Assembly: GCF_040869035.1 (NCBI RefSeq)
Contig: NZ_CP162100.1
Location: 496,001 to 560,000, forward strand
Direction of reading: 5' to 3'
Length of the DNA stretch: 64,000 bases
Source of the DNA: Vibrio sp. NTOU-M3
Lineage (GTDB): Bacteria > Pseudomonadota > Gammaproteobacteria > Enterobacterales > Vibrionaceae
The first letter of the stretch is position 1. Every line of letters begins with the position of its first letter. The position numbers and the translations under genes are program-made. Under the pieces are notes generated by a model. The model ran no database searches, was not told the DNA's origin, and worked only from the letters and a program-made list of their open reading frames with translations. Of the stretch, positions 28,960 through 42,109 are shown in pieces.

Positions 28960-31179
28960 ATGGTTGCGGTAAGAAGCGCACACTTAAATCAAGACGAACA
29001 GTTTGAACTGGAAAAGTGGATTGCCAGTTTGAACCAAGAACCTAAGACAGCAAATCGGCTAACTGAGGTTTATCGTCAGTGCGAAACCATTCTTAAAGAT
29101 CACGAACAAGCGCAATTGCTGTTATGGCGTGGTCGGGAAATGATTGAAATCCTGATCACTCTGTCAATGGATAAAGCCACTTTAGTGGCAGCGCAGCTTT
29201 TCCCATTAGTTTCTGCCGGGGCATTTGAGCGTGAAGCGCTTGAAGAAGCTTACAGTAAAGAAATCATTAAGTTGATCGATGGCGTCGACGAGATGGCCGC
29301 AATTGGTCAACTGAATGTCACTCTTGAAGGTGGTGCTGCCTCTTCTCAGGTTGATAACGTTCGCCGCATGTTGCTTGCGATGGTGGATGATTTTCGCTGC
29401 GTTGTTATTAAGCTTGCGGAGCGAATCAGTAACCTGATTGAAGTGAAAAAAGCGCCGGATGAAATTCGCCGGGCGGCGGCAAAAGAGTGTGCCAATATTT
29501 ATGCGCCACTGGCAAACCGCCTTGGTATTGGTCAGCTTAAATGGGAAATTGAAGATTACGCCTTTCGTTATCAACAACCCGAAACTTACAAACAGATCGC
29601 AAAGCAGCTATCTGAACGCCGTATTGTCCGTGAACAGTACATCAAAGATTTTGTTGATGATCTAACGCAAGAGATGACGGTGTGTGGCATTAATGCAGAA
29701 GTCAGCGGCCGTCCAAAGCACATCTACAGTATCTGGCGCAAAATGCAGAAGAAGAGTCTGGCTTTTGATGAATTATTTGACGTACGAGCTGTGCGTATCA
29801 TTGCCGACAAACTTCAAGACTGTTACGCCGCACTCGGCGTAGTTCATACCAAATACAAACACCTACCAAGCGAGTTTGATGATTACGTCGCCAATCCAAA
29901 ACCAAACGGCTACCAATCTATCCATACAGTGATTCTTGGGCCTGAAGGCAAAACCATCGAGATCCAGATTCGCACCAAAGATATGCATGAAGACTCGGAG
30001 CTGGGCGTTGCTGCACACTGGAAATATAAAGAAGGTGCAAGCAGTCGCAGCGGTTATGATGAGAAGATCACGTGGCTACGTAAACTACTCGATTGGCAAG
30101 AGGAGATGTCCGACTCTGGAGAGATGTTGGATGAGCTGCGTAGTCAAGTATTCGATGATCGCGTGTATGCCTTTACCCCTCGTGGCGACGTCGTTGATTT
30201 GCCAATGGGGGCGACCCCTCTTGATTTCGCTTATCATATCCACTCAGAAGTCGGCCATCGTTGTATTGGGGCCAAGGTTGCAGGACGTATCGTCCCGTTT
30301 ACGCACAAACTGCAGATGGGTGATCAGGTTGAAATCATCACTCAGAAAGAGCCCAATCCATCTCGTGACTGGCTGAACCCATCACTGGGTTTTGTACATT
30401 CAGGACGCGCACGAGCAAAAATTAATGCCTGGTTCCGTAAGCAAAGCCGTGAGAAGAACCTTGAGGCAGGCCGTGAGATCCTAGAACAAGAGTTGGTGAA
30501 AATTGGGGCGACGTTAAAAGATGCAGAACAGTACGCACTGAAACGCTTTAACGTTAATAGCGCCGATGAATTGTATGTTGGTATTGGTAGTGGTGACTTG
30601 CGCATCAACCAGATCATCAACCACATCAACGCCTTGGTAAACAAACCAACGGCGGAAGAGGAAGATCAGCAAGCGCTAGAAAAACTGCAAGAAGCAGAAA
30701 ACAGAGCGCCAGCGCAAAGTCGTCCGAAGAAAGATGCGGTCGTGGTAGAAGGGGTCGATAACCTCATGACGCACCTAGCGCGTTGCTGCCAACCGATCCC
30801 GGGTGATGAAATCAGTGGTTACATCACTCAAGGACGAGGAATTTCCGTTCACCGTAGCGATTGCGAACAGCTTGAAGAGCTACGCCTTCACGCACCAGAG
30901 CGGATCATTGATACGGTTTGGGGCAGTGGTTTCGTCGGCTCGTACATTTTGACTGTACGTATCGAGGCGATGGAACGAGGTGGTTTAGTGAAAGACATTA
31001 CGACGCTATTTGCCAATGAAAAAATCAAAGTCACCAGTATGAAGAGTCGCGTTGACTACCGTAGTCAAATGTCGATCATGGATTTTGATTTGGAAGTGAC
31101 CAACCTTGAAGTGTTCTCTCGTGTGTCAAAGCGTGTTGAGCAGATCAAGGATGTGATGTCAGTAAAACGCCTCGGCTAA
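28960..31179 (+). CDS. relA: (p)ppGpp synthetase I RelA
   Basis: Ribosome-associated GTP/ATP pyrophosphokinase of the stringent response. The 739 residues contain a degenerate N-terminal hydrolase domain (PLVSAGAFEREALEEAY replaces the catalytic HD region, as in monofunctional RelA), an intact synthetase domain (GRPKHIYSIWRKMQ, DVRAVRIIAD, NGYQSIHT), a TGS domain (VYAFTPRGDVVDLPMGATPLD), a zinc-finger region with LARCCQPIPGDEI, and a C-terminal ACT domain. The start has an AGGACG ribosome-binding sequence. Confidence 0.98.
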   Translation: MVAVRSAHLNQDEQFELEKWIASLNQEPKTANRLTEVYRQCETILKDHEQAQLLLWRGREMIEILITLSMDKATLVAAQLFPLVSAGAFEREALEEAYSKEIIKLIDGVDEMAAIGQLNVTLEGGAASSQVDNVRRMLLAMVDDFRCVVIKLAERISNLIEVKKAPDEIRRAAAKECANIYAPLANRLGIGQLKWEIEDYAFRYQQPETYKQIAKQLSERRIVREQYIKDFVDDLTQEMTVCGINAEVSGRPKHIYSIWRKMQKKSLAFDELFDVRAVRIIADKLQDCYAALGVVHTKYKHLPSEFDDYVANPKPNGYQSIHTVILGPEGKTIEIQIRTKDMHEDSELGVAAHWKYKEGASSRSGYDEKITWLRKLLDWQEEMSDSGEMLDELRSQVFDDRVYAFTPRGDVVDLPMGATPLDFAYHIHSEVGHRCIGAKVAGRIVPFTHKLQMGDQVEIITQKEPNPSRDWLNPSLGFVHSGRARAKINAWFRKQSREKNLEAGREILEQELVKIGATLKDAEQYALKRFNVNSADELYVGIGSGDLRINQIINHINALVNKPTAEEEDQQALEKLQEAENRAPAQSRPKKDAVVVEGVDNLMTHLARCCQPIPGDEISGYITQGRGISVHRSDCEQLEELRLHAPERIIDTVWGSGFVGSYILTVRIEAMERGGLVKDITTLFANEKIKVTSMKSRVDYRSQMSIMDFDLEVTNLEVFSRVSKRVEQIKDVMSVKRLG

Positions 31180-31324
31180 TTTTTACGTCGTATTTGGCTC
31201 TCTAACTACGGTAACTGCACTATACTAGCTCCATCACATAGGCAAGCTATGCTCAGGAGCCTCGTAAGTTTGTTGTCTTGTTAGAAAAACCAACTACTTA
31301 GTAAAAACGGTCAGAGAATAAATT

Positions 31325-31356
31325 AAAGGTGAGTGGTTATGCTGCTCACCTTTTTT
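31325..31356 (+). terminator. Rho-independent terminator between relA and mazG
   Basis: Arms AAAGGTGAG (31325-31333) and CTCACCTTT (31345-31353) pair perfectly and are followed by T residues. It stands 145 bp after the relA stop and 33 bp before mazG, leaving a stretch that may hold its own short transcript. Confidence 0.85.
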
Positions 31357-31389
31357 CTTTAAATAAAAGGTTTAAAGGAACATAAGATT

Positions 31390-32187
31390 ATGAGTCATCC
31401 AATTGAACAGTTAGAACAAATCATGGCGAAGCTGCGAGATCCAGAAAGCGGCTGCCCTTGGGACCAAAAGCAGACGTTTGACACCATTGTTCCGCATACT
31501 ATTGAGGAAACCTATGAAGTGGTGGATGCCATCCAAAACAGGGACTGGCTAAACTTAAAAGAAGAGCTTGGTGATTTGCTATTTCAGGTGATCTTCTATA
31601 GTCAGCTGGCGAAAGAACAAGGGCTGTTTGAGTTTTCTGAAGTTGTTGAAACAGTTAATGAAAAGCTGACTCGACGCCATCCTCATGTTTTTTCAGATAC
31701 CAAGTTTGAGAATGAAGAGCAAATAACGGCGAATTGGGAAAAAGAAAAGGAAAAAGAGAAAGCTCAAGCAGGAAAAGAACAGCAAAGTATTCTAGACTCA
31801 ATACCAAATTCTCTTCCGGCACTTTCACGTGCTACAAAAATTCAGAAACAATGCGCCAAATTTGGTTTTGATTGGGATTCTATCGGACCCGTTGTTGCGA
31901 AGGTTCAGGAAGAGATAGAAGAAGTAATGGATGAAGCTCTACAAGTTGAACTTGATGAAGAACGAGTGGAATCGGAAGTCGGGGATTTATTGTTTGCGAC
32001 GGTTAATTTGTCTCGCCACTTAGGGAAAGATCCGGAAGTTGCGTTGAGTAAGGCAAACCTAAAATTCTCACGTCGGTTTAAGCAAGTTGAGTCTATCGTT
32101 GCTGAGCAACAAAAGCAGCTGACAGATTATAACTTATCAGAACTGGACGCGATGTGGGATGAGGTAAAGAGGCAAGAAAAGCGGTAA
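31390..32187 (+). CDS. mazG: Nucleoside triphosphate pyrophosphohydrolase MazG
   Basis: Hydrolyses nucleoside triphosphates to monophosphates and pyrophosphate, and in E. coli modulates (p)ppGpp effects. The 265 residues carry two tandem MazG domains: the first with [23 protein letters not shown] and [12 protein letters not shown], the second with [13 protein letters not shown] and [13 protein letters not shown]. The start has AAAGGAACA upstream. Unlike E. coli, no mazEF toxin-antitoxin genes lie between relA and mazG. Confidence 0.96.
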   Translation: MSHPIEQLEQIMAKLRDPESGCPWDQKQTFDTIVPHTIEETYEVVDAIQNRDWLNLKEELGDLLFQVIFYSQLAKEQGLFEFSEVVETVNEKLTRRHPHVFSDTKFENEEQITANWEKEKEKEKAQAGKEQQSILDSIPNSLPALSRATKIQKQCAKFGFDWDSIGPVVAKVQEEIEEVMDEALQVELDEERVESEVGDLLFATVNLSRHLGKDPEVALSKANLKFSRRFKQVESIVAEQQKQLTDYNLSELDAMWDEVKRQEKR

Positions 32188-32214
32188 GTGGTAAAGGATA
32201 ACTGGTGTGAATGA

Positions 32215-35423
<3,209 letters not shown>

Positions 35424-35460
35424 TTCTTAACTGAATGAGTTTAGCTATATAGCTTTCTGA

Positions 35461-35490
35461 AAACGCCCCACTTTGGTGGGGCGTTTTTTT
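35461..35490 (+). terminator. Rho-independent terminator after eno
   Basis: Perfect 11-bp stem AAACGCCCCAC/GTGGGGCGTTT with a TTTG loop and a long T run. Confidence 0.93.
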
Positions 35491-35531
35491 ATGCCTTAAG
35501 AAACAAGAACAACGGCTTAAGAGGGGAGATG

Positions 35532-36749
35532 TTATTGAGTTAGGTTCTTTATTGCTTGAATCCTACGTTTTTCCATCTCTTCACGAATTGCCGCACCTTT
35601 AAATCCATCTTTGATGATATCTTTGACTTCAACGCTCAATGCCGCTTGGTAAGATTGTTTAAAAATTTCTTTTTGCGGGTATGGATTGGATTCACAACCA
35701 AGTCTTCCGGCGTGGTCAGCCTGACAGCAGAGTAAAATATTTTCGAGCCGGTCTGGTTTGCGCCAGACATCGAATGAGTTGAGAACTTTCAACTTTGTAG
35801 CTGGCTTTAGTTCCGCTGCACGATGTATGTTGGAGTGCTGTTCACAGACTATTAAAGCGAGATCGCGAAACTCGTTAGGAACTTTGACTCGCTGACATAA
35901 TTCTTGAATAAGTTTGATGCCCGTGTAGCAATGGCGCTTGTGGCTTGGCCATTCATTTTCCGGTGTAACCCCTTTGCCTAAATCGTGCACTTGTGAAGCA
36001 AATCGGACAGGAAGCGAAGTTGAGAGTTGTGCTGCTTGCTTTGCCACCATTAATGTGTGGACACCAGTATCAATCTCAGGGTGCCATTGCACTGGCTGAG
36101 GTACACCAAATAAACGATCGAGCTCAGGCAATACAATTTTTAGCGCCCCGCATTCTCTCAGTACAGACAAAAACACTTGCGGATCCTGAGTCGAAAGCGA
36201 TTTATACCATTCTTGCCACACACGCTCAGGGGTAAGAAATTGGAGTTCACCACTTTGTGCGATTTGCTTCATTAGCGCTATCGTTTCTGGAGCGATCGTA
36301 AAGCCCAAATGAGAGAGCTTTGCTGCGAAGCGCGCTACGCGTAGTACTCGGAGTGGGTCTTCAGTGAAAGCATCAGAAACATGGCGTAAGATACGATTTT
36401 GGAGATCGGCTTTACCACCATATGGGTCAATTAAGTCACCATTTTTATCTTGAGCGATAGCATTGATGGTTAAATCCCGCCGCAGCAAGTCTTCTTCTAG
36501 GGTGACATCGGAAGCAAAGTGGCACTCAAACCCCGTATAGCCCGAGCCGGTCTTGCGTTCTGTTCGAGCTAGCGCGTGCTCTTCTTTGGTTATTGGGTGG
36601 AGGAATACTGGAAAATCTTTACCTACAGGTGTAAAGCCAGCTTCCAACATCTGCTTTGGTGAGCTGCCAACCACCACCCAATCTTTGTCATAGACAGCAA
36701 TATTAAGTAACAGGTCGCGCACTGCGCCACCAACTAGGTATACTTGCAC
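35532..36749 (-). CDS. cca: Multifunctional CCA tRNA nucleotidyltransferase
   Basis: Adds and repairs the 3' CCA of tRNA; the bacterial two-domain type also carries a phosphohydrolase HD domain. The product shows the nucleotidyltransferase motif YLVGGAVRDLLL with the catalytic DKDWVVVG, RRDLTINAIA, and the HD domain (HTLMV and HDLGKG). I place the start at the GTG at 36749 (first residues MQVYLVGG, 405 residues): GAGG stands 7 bp upstream and relatives start there. An ATG at 36779 would add ten residues but has no ribosome-binding site. Confidence 0.96.
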   Translation of the reverse strand: MQVYLVGGAVRDLLLNIAVYDKDWVVVGSSPKQMLEAGFTPVGKDFPVFLHPITKEEHALARTERKTGSGYTGFECHFASDVTLEEDLLRRDLTINAIAQDKNGDLIDPYGGKADLQNRILRHVSDAFTEDPLRVLRVARFAAKLSHLGFTIAPETIALMKQIAQSGELQFLTPERVWQEWYKSLSTQDPQVFLSVLRECGALKIVLPELDRLFGVPQPVQWHPEIDTGVHTLMVAKQAAQLSTSLPVRFASQVHDLGKGVTPENEWPSHKRHCYTGIKLIQELCQRVKVPNEFRDLALIVCEQHSNIHRAAELKPATKLKVLNSFDVWRKPDRLENILLCCQADHAGRLGCESNPYPQKEIFKQSYQAALSVEVKDIIKDGFKGAAIREEMEKRRIQAIKNLTQ

Positions 36750-36837
36750 CTTTCTACCTCGAAACGAATTATTCGCCATTGGCGTTGTCTTAAGCCAATG
36801 GTACTTTTCCTGATAATAAAATTATAGAGACGAGAGT

Positions 36838-38457
36838 ATGTATAAGGAATTTTTTGGCTTTGTGGAACAACCTTTTTCGATTGTTCCTAGCTCTCGCTAT
36901 TTGTATTTAAGCCAAAGACACCAAGAAGCTATTAACCATTTAAATAGCGGCTTAGGTGAAGGTGGTGGTTTTGCCATGCTGTCTGGTGAAGTCGGCACTG
37001 GCAAAACTACGGTTGCCCGGGCGATGTTGAAGTCACTGGATGCTCAGACGCAAGCGGGCTTCATTCTTAATCCAACATTTTCCTCGCTAGAATTGTTGCA
37101 AGCGATCTGTGATGAATTTGAGATTGAATACGTTGAATCAGCGAGTTTAAAACAGCTGAGCCAAGCCATCTATCAATTTTTGTTGGCTAACCACGCCAAC
37201 GGAATGCAGACACTCTTAGTCATTGATGAAGCTCAGCACCTTGCGGCTGACGTTCTAGAGCAACTTCGTTTACTGACCAATTTAGAAACTGACAGCCGCA
37301 AACTATTAAAGGTGTTGTTGATTGGTCAGCCTGAGCTGCAACAAAAATTGCAGATGCCGCAGCTACGTCAGCTCGCACAGCGTATTACAGGCCGATATCA
37401 CTTGTTACCGCTAACACTAGAAGAATCGGCGAAGTATATTCAATTTCGTCTTGATACGGCGGGTGGCGATGTTCATCTGTTTGATGCTAAAAGTTTAAAA
37501 TGTATTGCTGCGCATACACACGGTATTCCACGTTTAATCAATTTAGCATGCGATGCGGCATTACGTGGCGCATACCAAAATGGGGAGAAGAAACCTTCCT
37601 ACGCAACGGTTCAATATGCTTGTTCAGAGGTGATGTCATTTCAAGGGGCGGTATACCAACCTGCTACTAGACAAAACGTTCGTTTTCCAACAGTCAACCT
37701 AGCATTACCTGTATCGTTATTAATTGGTTTGGGACTTGCTTGGGGAGCCTATGTTATGGCACCTGCGATTGCAGAACCGTACATTGATGCTCAGTTAACC
37801 AGTAAGTACCCACAAGTGGAATCGATAGAGTATCGTAAAGAAGTGTTTCCTGATGTTGTTAATGTGCTTTTAGCACGTTCAGGCGCGTTAGATGCGGAAA
37901 TTCGTGAGCTCTATAAGGTGTGGGGGTATCAAGCCTCTCCGTTTGATAGTACCTGTAGTGAGAGTGAAAGTAGCCTATTTCGCTGTGAGGCTCGTCATGG
38001 TGCCATCCAAGATATTCAGAATTTAGGCTTGCCCGTTGTATTAACATTGAATGTTGATAACAACCGAAGTTATGCCGTTTTGTACAAGTTTGATGGTGAT
38101 AAAATGCAGCTTCTTGCAGATGGACAGCGGGTTGAGTTGGAGAGTCGCTGGCTCAGAAAGATATGGAATGGTGAATACCATTTCATTTGGCAAAGAAGCT
38201 GGGATCAGATGTTAAAAAGTGGCATGAAAGGTGAGTCAGTTCGGTTACTCGATCTGCGTTTATCGCAATTGTTGGGTGAGTCGGAAACGGGGACGGATGA
38301 ATTTGGCATTGGGTTGAAGCGTAAAGTTGAGTTATTTCAGAAATGGCAAGGCTTAGAAACTGATGGTATTGCTGGAAAGCGCACCTTGGAGAAGCTTGAG
38401 CTGATGACACAACAAAATGCACCATCATTAAGCCTTGAAGAGGAATCACGCTCATGA
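36838..38457 (+). CDS. gspA: Type II secretion assembly ATPase GspA (ExeA-like)
   Basis: Inner-membrane AAA+ ATPase that with GspB helps insert the type II secretin through the cell wall. The 539 residues hold an ATPase domain with Walker A GEVGTGKTT (about 49-57) and Walker B LLVIDEAQH, a membrane segment at about 284-304 (LPVSLLIGLGLAWGAYVMA), a periplasmic cysteine-peptidase-like middle domain, and a C-terminal peptidoglycan-binding repeat (KVELFQKWQGLETDGIAGKRTLEKL). It overlaps gspB by 4 bp. The main gsp operon is not in this window, as in V. cholerae. Confidence 0.93.
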   Translation: MYKEFFGFVEQPFSIVPSSRYLYLSQRHQEAINHLNSGLGEGGGFAMLSGEVGTGKTTVARAMLKSLDAQTQAGFILNPTFSSLELLQAICDEFEIEYVESASLKQLSQAIYQFLLANHANGMQTLLVIDEAQHLAADVLEQLRLLTNLETDSRKLLKVLLIGQPELQQKLQMPQLRQLAQRITGRYHLLPLTLEESAKYIQFRLDTAGGDVHLFDAKSLKCIAAHTHGIPRLINLACDAALRGAYQNGEKKPSYATVQYACSEVMSFQGAVYQPATRQNVRFPTVNLALPVSLLIGLGLAWGAYVMAPAIAEPYIDAQLTSKYPQVESIEYRKEVFPDVVNVLLARSGALDAEIRELYKVWGYQASPFDSTCSESESSLFRCEARHGAIQDIQNLGLPVVLTLNVDNNRSYAVLYKFDGDKMQLLADGQRVELESRWLRKIWNGEYHFIWQRSWDQMLKSGMKGESVRLLDLRLSQLLGESETGTDEFGIGLKRKVELFQKWQGLETDGIAGKRTLEKLELMTQQNAPSLSLEEESRS

Positions 38458-39227
38458 GTCGAGTATTACAAGCGTTAGAGTCTTCAGAACAGCAGCATAG
38501 CCGAACCTCTTTTGTATCACGTACTCCTTTGGCGCAAAGTGAAACTGCGGCGACAAAAACGTCGCCAGTAATTTATCTTGCTTGTTTGCTAGTACCAGTG
38601 GCTATAGCTGCTGGGGTTAGTGTTTATCAAACCTATCAAAGTAAATTGGTGCAATGGCAAGAACATAGCCAACCAAAGCCAGTTACGGTTGAAGTGGAAG
38701 CATCATATAGTGTTCAAGATTACCCAGAGTTTGGCCGTTTAGCATTGAATCATTATCAACCGATGCCACGTGTTGAGCTAAGCCCGCAACGAGCGGAAGA
38801 GGTATTGACTCAAGTTACACCTGCTCATGTCGAAGAAGCAGCTGTGCCAGTCGAAGTGAAGGGAGACAATGCTTTAGCTGGGTTAGATTTAAGTGCACTG
38901 CCTCCGGAGCTTGCATTGCGAGTTGAAAATGCGCTGGGAGACTCTAACACGTCACGCTCCTCGTCGGCGACACGACGTCAAGATTCCATTATTGAATTAG
39001 CTCAGCAGGCGGATAAATGGCATGGAAAGCTGCCAGCGTTAAATTTTCAGACCCATGTTTACTCAAGCAATGAGAAAAAACGTTGGGTTAAAATTAATGG
39101 TACTGAGTACAGTCAGGGTGATTGGATCGGAGACATTCAGTTAGTGGTGATCGAGCAGCAATCATGTGTTATTCAGCTCGGAGAGCAGCGACTTCGTGTG
39201 CCAGCCCTATATGATTGGAAAGGATAA
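38454..39227 (+). CDS. gspB: Type II secretion assembly protein GspB
   Basis: Partner of GspA in secretin assembly. The 257-residue protein has a short cytoplasmic N-terminus (MSRVLQALESSEQQHS, typical of GspB), one membrane segment at about 38-58 (VIYLACLLVPVAIAAGVSVYQ), a Pro-rich periplasmic linker and a C-terminal GspB/PulB domain (HVYSSNEKKRWVKINGTEYSQGD). Translation is coupled to gspA through an ATGA overlap. The stop lies at the edge of a bidirectional terminator. Confidence 0.92.
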   Translation: MSRVLQALESSEQQHSRTSFVSRTPLAQSETAATKTSPVIYLACLLVPVAIAAGVSVYQTYQSKLVQWQEHSQPKPVTVEVEASYSVQDYPEFGRLALNHYQPMPRVELSPQRAEEVLTQVTPAHVEEAAVPVEVKGDNALAGLDLSALPPELALRVENALGDSNTSRSSSATRRQDSIIELAQQADKWHGKLPALNFQTHVYSSNEKKRWVKINGTEYSQGDWIGDIQLVVIEQQSCVIQLGEQRLRVPALYDWKG

Positions 39228-39267
39228 AAAAGAAAAAGGTCACGATGAACGTGACCTTTTTCTTTTT
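39227..39267. terminator. Bidirectional terminator between gspB and ygiM
   Basis: Perfect 18-bp inverted repeat (39227-39244 with 39250-39267) with an ATGAA loop; GGTCACG core flanked by A-rich and T-rich arms. The gspB and ygiM stop codons sit at its two edges. Confidence 0.93.
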
Positions 39268-39877
39268 AAGCCCAGCCTGATGGAGAGCGTTTTCTACGTG
39301 GAATGATATGTGGCAAAAGTAAGCCAAATAGCAAGCCACCACCAGCAACGCCGCCGCCATACATAAAGTATTTCAGTAGTAGATCATCTTTTTGCGTATC
39401 AAGCTTCGCGCGTAAGTTACGAACTTCTTCTTGTGATGCTGTTAACTGTTTGCTGATATCACTGTAATTCTGTTCAAGCTCAGAGATTTGCTTATTACGA
39501 ATATCTAGAGAGTCAACCAATCCTGCTTTTTCGTTATCAGCATTGGATTGTGCATTCGCCAGTTTTCCTTTCACTTCTGCCAACTCTTTTTCCAGGCGCG
39601 GCAGGCGAAGTGCCATACTTTCTTGGCGTGTAATAAAGCGGCTTTCAACCCAACCTTTACGACCTTTTCCATCAATAACTTGGCTGTAACCTGTTTCTTT
39701 ATTTGAAGAGACAAGCTGAACCTTTTCGCCAGCATTGATGCTGCCAACAATACGATATTGATTACTTGGGCCAGTGTGCATGTAGGTAAAGAGTTGATCT
39801 GCAATATAGCGATTTTGCGCCAATGCGGCAGGGGCAGCCAACATTGAAACTAAAACCATGCATAACAGTTTTTTCAC
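39266..39877 (-). CDS. ygiM: SH3-domain membrane protein (YgiM-like, TIGR04211 type)
   Basis: Secreted then membrane-anchored 203-residue protein. It has a signal peptide (MKKLLCMVLVSMLAAPAALA), a bacterial SH3 domain (about 21-88, MHTGPSNQYRIVGSINAGEKV and GRKGWVESRFI), a long coiled coil (about 90-165) and a C-terminal membrane segment (about 170-190, GGGVAGGGLLFGLLLPHII) with basic residues after it. The layout matches E. coli YgiM, which also lies beside cca. The role is unknown; SH3b domains often bind peptidoglycan. Confidence 0.85.
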   Translation of the reverse strand: MKKLLCMVLVSMLAAPAALAQNRYIADQLFTYMHTGPSNQYRIVGSINAGEKVQLVSSNKETGYSQVIDGKGRKGWVESRFITRQESMALRLPRLEKELAEVKGKLANAQSNADNEKAGLVDSLDIRNKQISELEQNYSDISKQLTASQEEVRNLRAKLDTQKDDLLLKYFMYGGGVAGGGLLFGLLLPHIIPRRKRSPSGWA

Positions 39878-39963
39878 GATAAATCCTTTAACAATCTTTG
39901 AGTAATTTGAATGCTAATGCGTGAAGCAAATAGTAAGAAGTTTCAGACGTCTGTGCAACAAAG

Positions 39964-39984
39964 AAGGGAGGCAAAGCCTCCCTT
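39964..39984 (-). terminator. Terminator-like hairpin after the pit gene
   Basis: Read on the minus strand, a 9-bp perfect stem AAGGGAGGC/GCCTCCCTT with a 3-nt loop, followed by CTTTGTT. It lies 56 bp past the pit stop. Confidence 0.6.
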
Positions 39985-40039
39985 TCTGTGCATTTGAGTC
40001 AATAATGACAGTTCGCTTACAGATTATTGACTGAATAAC

Positions 40040-41299
40040 TTAAGCGAAAGAAGCCTGAATTGCGTAAAAGAATACGACGGCTAGCAGCGCACCCGCTGGC
40101 AGTGTGACAATCCAAGAAGCAACGATGTTACGTACAACACCTAGGTTAAGTGCGGCAATACCACGCGCAAAACCCACACCAAGAACCGCACCAACGAGAG
40201 TTTGTGTGGTTGAGATTGGCAGGCCAGTGCCTGAAGCCAATACCACTGTTGATGCTGTTGCTAGCTGCGCAGCAAAACCACGACTAGGAGTCAGTTCAGT
40301 GATACCTGTACCTACCGTCGCCATAACTTTATGACCTAGGGTTGCAAGACCAACCACGATACCAAAACCACCGAGTGGTAGAATCCACCATGCAATGGTG
40401 CTTTTCGCTGTGATCTCACCCATATGTTCTACAGTCGATACAACTGCCGAAAGAGGACCAATCGCGTTTGCTACATCGTTTGAACCGTGCGCAAATGCCA
40501 TTGCACATGCAGTGATAACCATCAATACGCTGAAGATGCTTTCTACGCCAGCAAAACCATGGTCTTCTTCACGGCTAGCGAATTTCTTCTGGATGTATAA
40601 GTAACCACCAACCATCACAATACCCGATACAATCGCCGCCCACATCCACGCTTCGGAGCCACTCAAGTGAAGCCCAACGTGTTTCAAGCCTTTCTTAATT
40701 GTAACCAGTGCAATCACCATGGTAGTGATGAACATGTACACAGGCACAAAGCGTTTTGCGTTGATAAGTGGTTTTTCTGTATCAAAGATCAGGCGCTGTG
40801 CACTAACAAAGATAACGTATGCAAAGAAACCAGAGATAACCGGTGTAACAATCCAACTACCTACAATACCTTGTACTGAGCCCCAGTCGACCGCTTCTGT
40901 ACCCACTGACACACAAGCAAAACCAATGATTGCACCAATGATTGAGTGTGTGGTTGAGACAGGCCAGCCCATGTATGAAGCAAGCAGTAGCCAAGTACCA
41001 GCCGCCAGCAATGCTGACATCATACCGTAGACAAGAATGTCTGGTTGGCTAGCAAACAGAGATGTTTCGATTACACCTTTACGGATAGTGTCGGTTACTT
41101 CACCGCCTGCCAAGTATGCACCCGCAAATTCAAAAATCATCGCAACGATGATGGCTTGTTTTACGGTTAACGCTTTAGAACCTACTGACGTACCCATCGC
41201 ATTGGCAACGTCGTTCGCGCCAATACCGATTGCCATCAGAAAACCGAAAGCTGCTGCAATAAGAATCAGGACAGTGCCGTAGTTCGCAAGGATATCCAT
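40040..41299 (-). CDS. pit: Low-affinity inorganic phosphate permease (Pit family)
   Basis: Proton- or cation-coupled phosphate transporter of the inner membrane. The product has about 10-12 membrane helices and the two Pit signature repeats: GIGANDVANAMGTSVGSKAL near the N-terminus and AHGSNDVANAIGPL in the second half, plus paired GWPVSTTHSIIGA and GLPISTTQTLVGA motifs. The ATG at 41299 (MDILANYGTVLI, 419 residues) follows AGGTATTAC; an upstream start would add 16 residues including three Cys and is unlikely. It lies downstream of the DUF47 gene in the same direction, the usual pairing. Confidence 0.95.
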   Translation of the reverse strand: MDILANYGTVLILIAAAFGFLMAIGIGANDVANAMGTSVGSKALTVKQAIIVAMIFEFAGAYLAGGEVTDTIRKGVIETSLFASQPDILVYGMMSALLAAGTWLLLASYMGWPVSTTHSIIGAIIGFACVSVGTEAVDWGSVQGIVGSWIVTPVISGFFAYVIFVSAQRLIFDTEKPLINAKRFVPVYMFITTMVIALVTIKKGLKHVGLHLSGSEAWMWAAIVSGIVMVGGYLYIQKKFASREEDHGFAGVESIFSVLMVITACAMAFAHGSNDVANAIGPLSAVVSTVEHMGEITAKSTIAWWILPLGGFGIVVGLATLGHKVMATVGTGITELTPSRGFAAQLATASTVVLASGTGLPISTTQTLVGAVLGVGFARGIAALNLGVVRNIVASWIVTLPAGALLAVVFFYAIQASFA

Positions 41300-41428
41300 C
41301 GTAATACCTAGTTGTTGATAACAAGCGGAGCAAATTAGGCACGACAAAACCCCTTCGGCGCGTCAGTATTTATCGCCTATTCGAGGGAGTGCTAAAAAAT
41401 GCTCTTCGTTATTTGGTTAACTTATTAT

Positions 41429-42109
41429 TTATGAGCGAGACAACATTAGCTCAAGACGCGCGCCTACACGTTGCGCTTGATCAGCAATGCCACCTACCCA
41501 TTCTAAAATTTTATAAAGGAACATTACATCGATAGGATTCATATCGTTTTCGATCGCCATTAACTGTTGGCGAAGTTCGATCTGCATCGCATCGGTGTCA
41601 TCTTCGATTACATCCAGTTGATGGATCATTTCAGCCACGAGTGTTACCTCACGACCTTTAAATCCAGTTTCCAATAACTCGTCGAGCTCATTGATGACTT
41701 TTTGCGCTTGATTGGCTGCGTCAAGACAACGCTTCACATACGCAATAAAGTTTTCTTGAAGTGGCTCAGGGATGACTAATTGACGGCCGTAGACGCGACC
41801 AGCAATGTCTTTTGCTAGGTTGGCTAGTTTGTCTTGTTGTGTCAGAAGTTCCAGCATGTCGCTGCGATCAACTGGCATAAACAAACCGCGAGGAAGCTTA
41901 AGGCGGATTTCACGTTTGAGTACGTCTGCTTCTTTCTCTAGGTGAGAAATTTGAGCACGAATTTCAGATGCTTTTTCCCAATCACCCTTTGAACTGACTT
42001 CAAAGAAGTTGATGAGGTGTGAGCAACATTCATTCACACATACAACGTGACGCTGCAAAGGCTTAATAGGGGACTTTGCAAATAACCCCATGATTGTATT
42101 TACTGGCAT
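41429..42109 (-). CDS. DUF47 / TIGR00153 PhoU-like partner of the phosphate permease
   Basis: Cytoplasmic all-helical PhoU-like protein that is regularly encoded next to Pit transporters and is thought to regulate them. The chosen start at 42109 gives MPVNTIMGLFAKSPIKPLQ (226 residues), the family N-terminus; an ATG two codons upstream is only 4 bp from the AGG ribosome-binding bases. Family motifs EKEADVLKREIRLKLPRGLF and DDTDAMQIELR are visible. It is upstream of pit by 129 bp on the same strand. I found no Pho box in front of it. Confidence 0.92.
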   Translation of the reverse strand: MPVNTIMGLFAKSPIKPLQRHVVCVNECCSHLINFFEVSSKGDWEKASEIRAQISHLEKEADVLKREIRLKLPRGLFMPVDRSDMLELLTQQDKLANLAKDIAGRVYGRQLVIPEPLQENFIAYVKRCLDAANQAQKVINELDELLETGFKGREVTLVAEMIHQLDVIEDDTDAMQIELRQQLMAIENDMNPIDVMFLYKILEWVGGIADQAQRVGARLELMLSRS

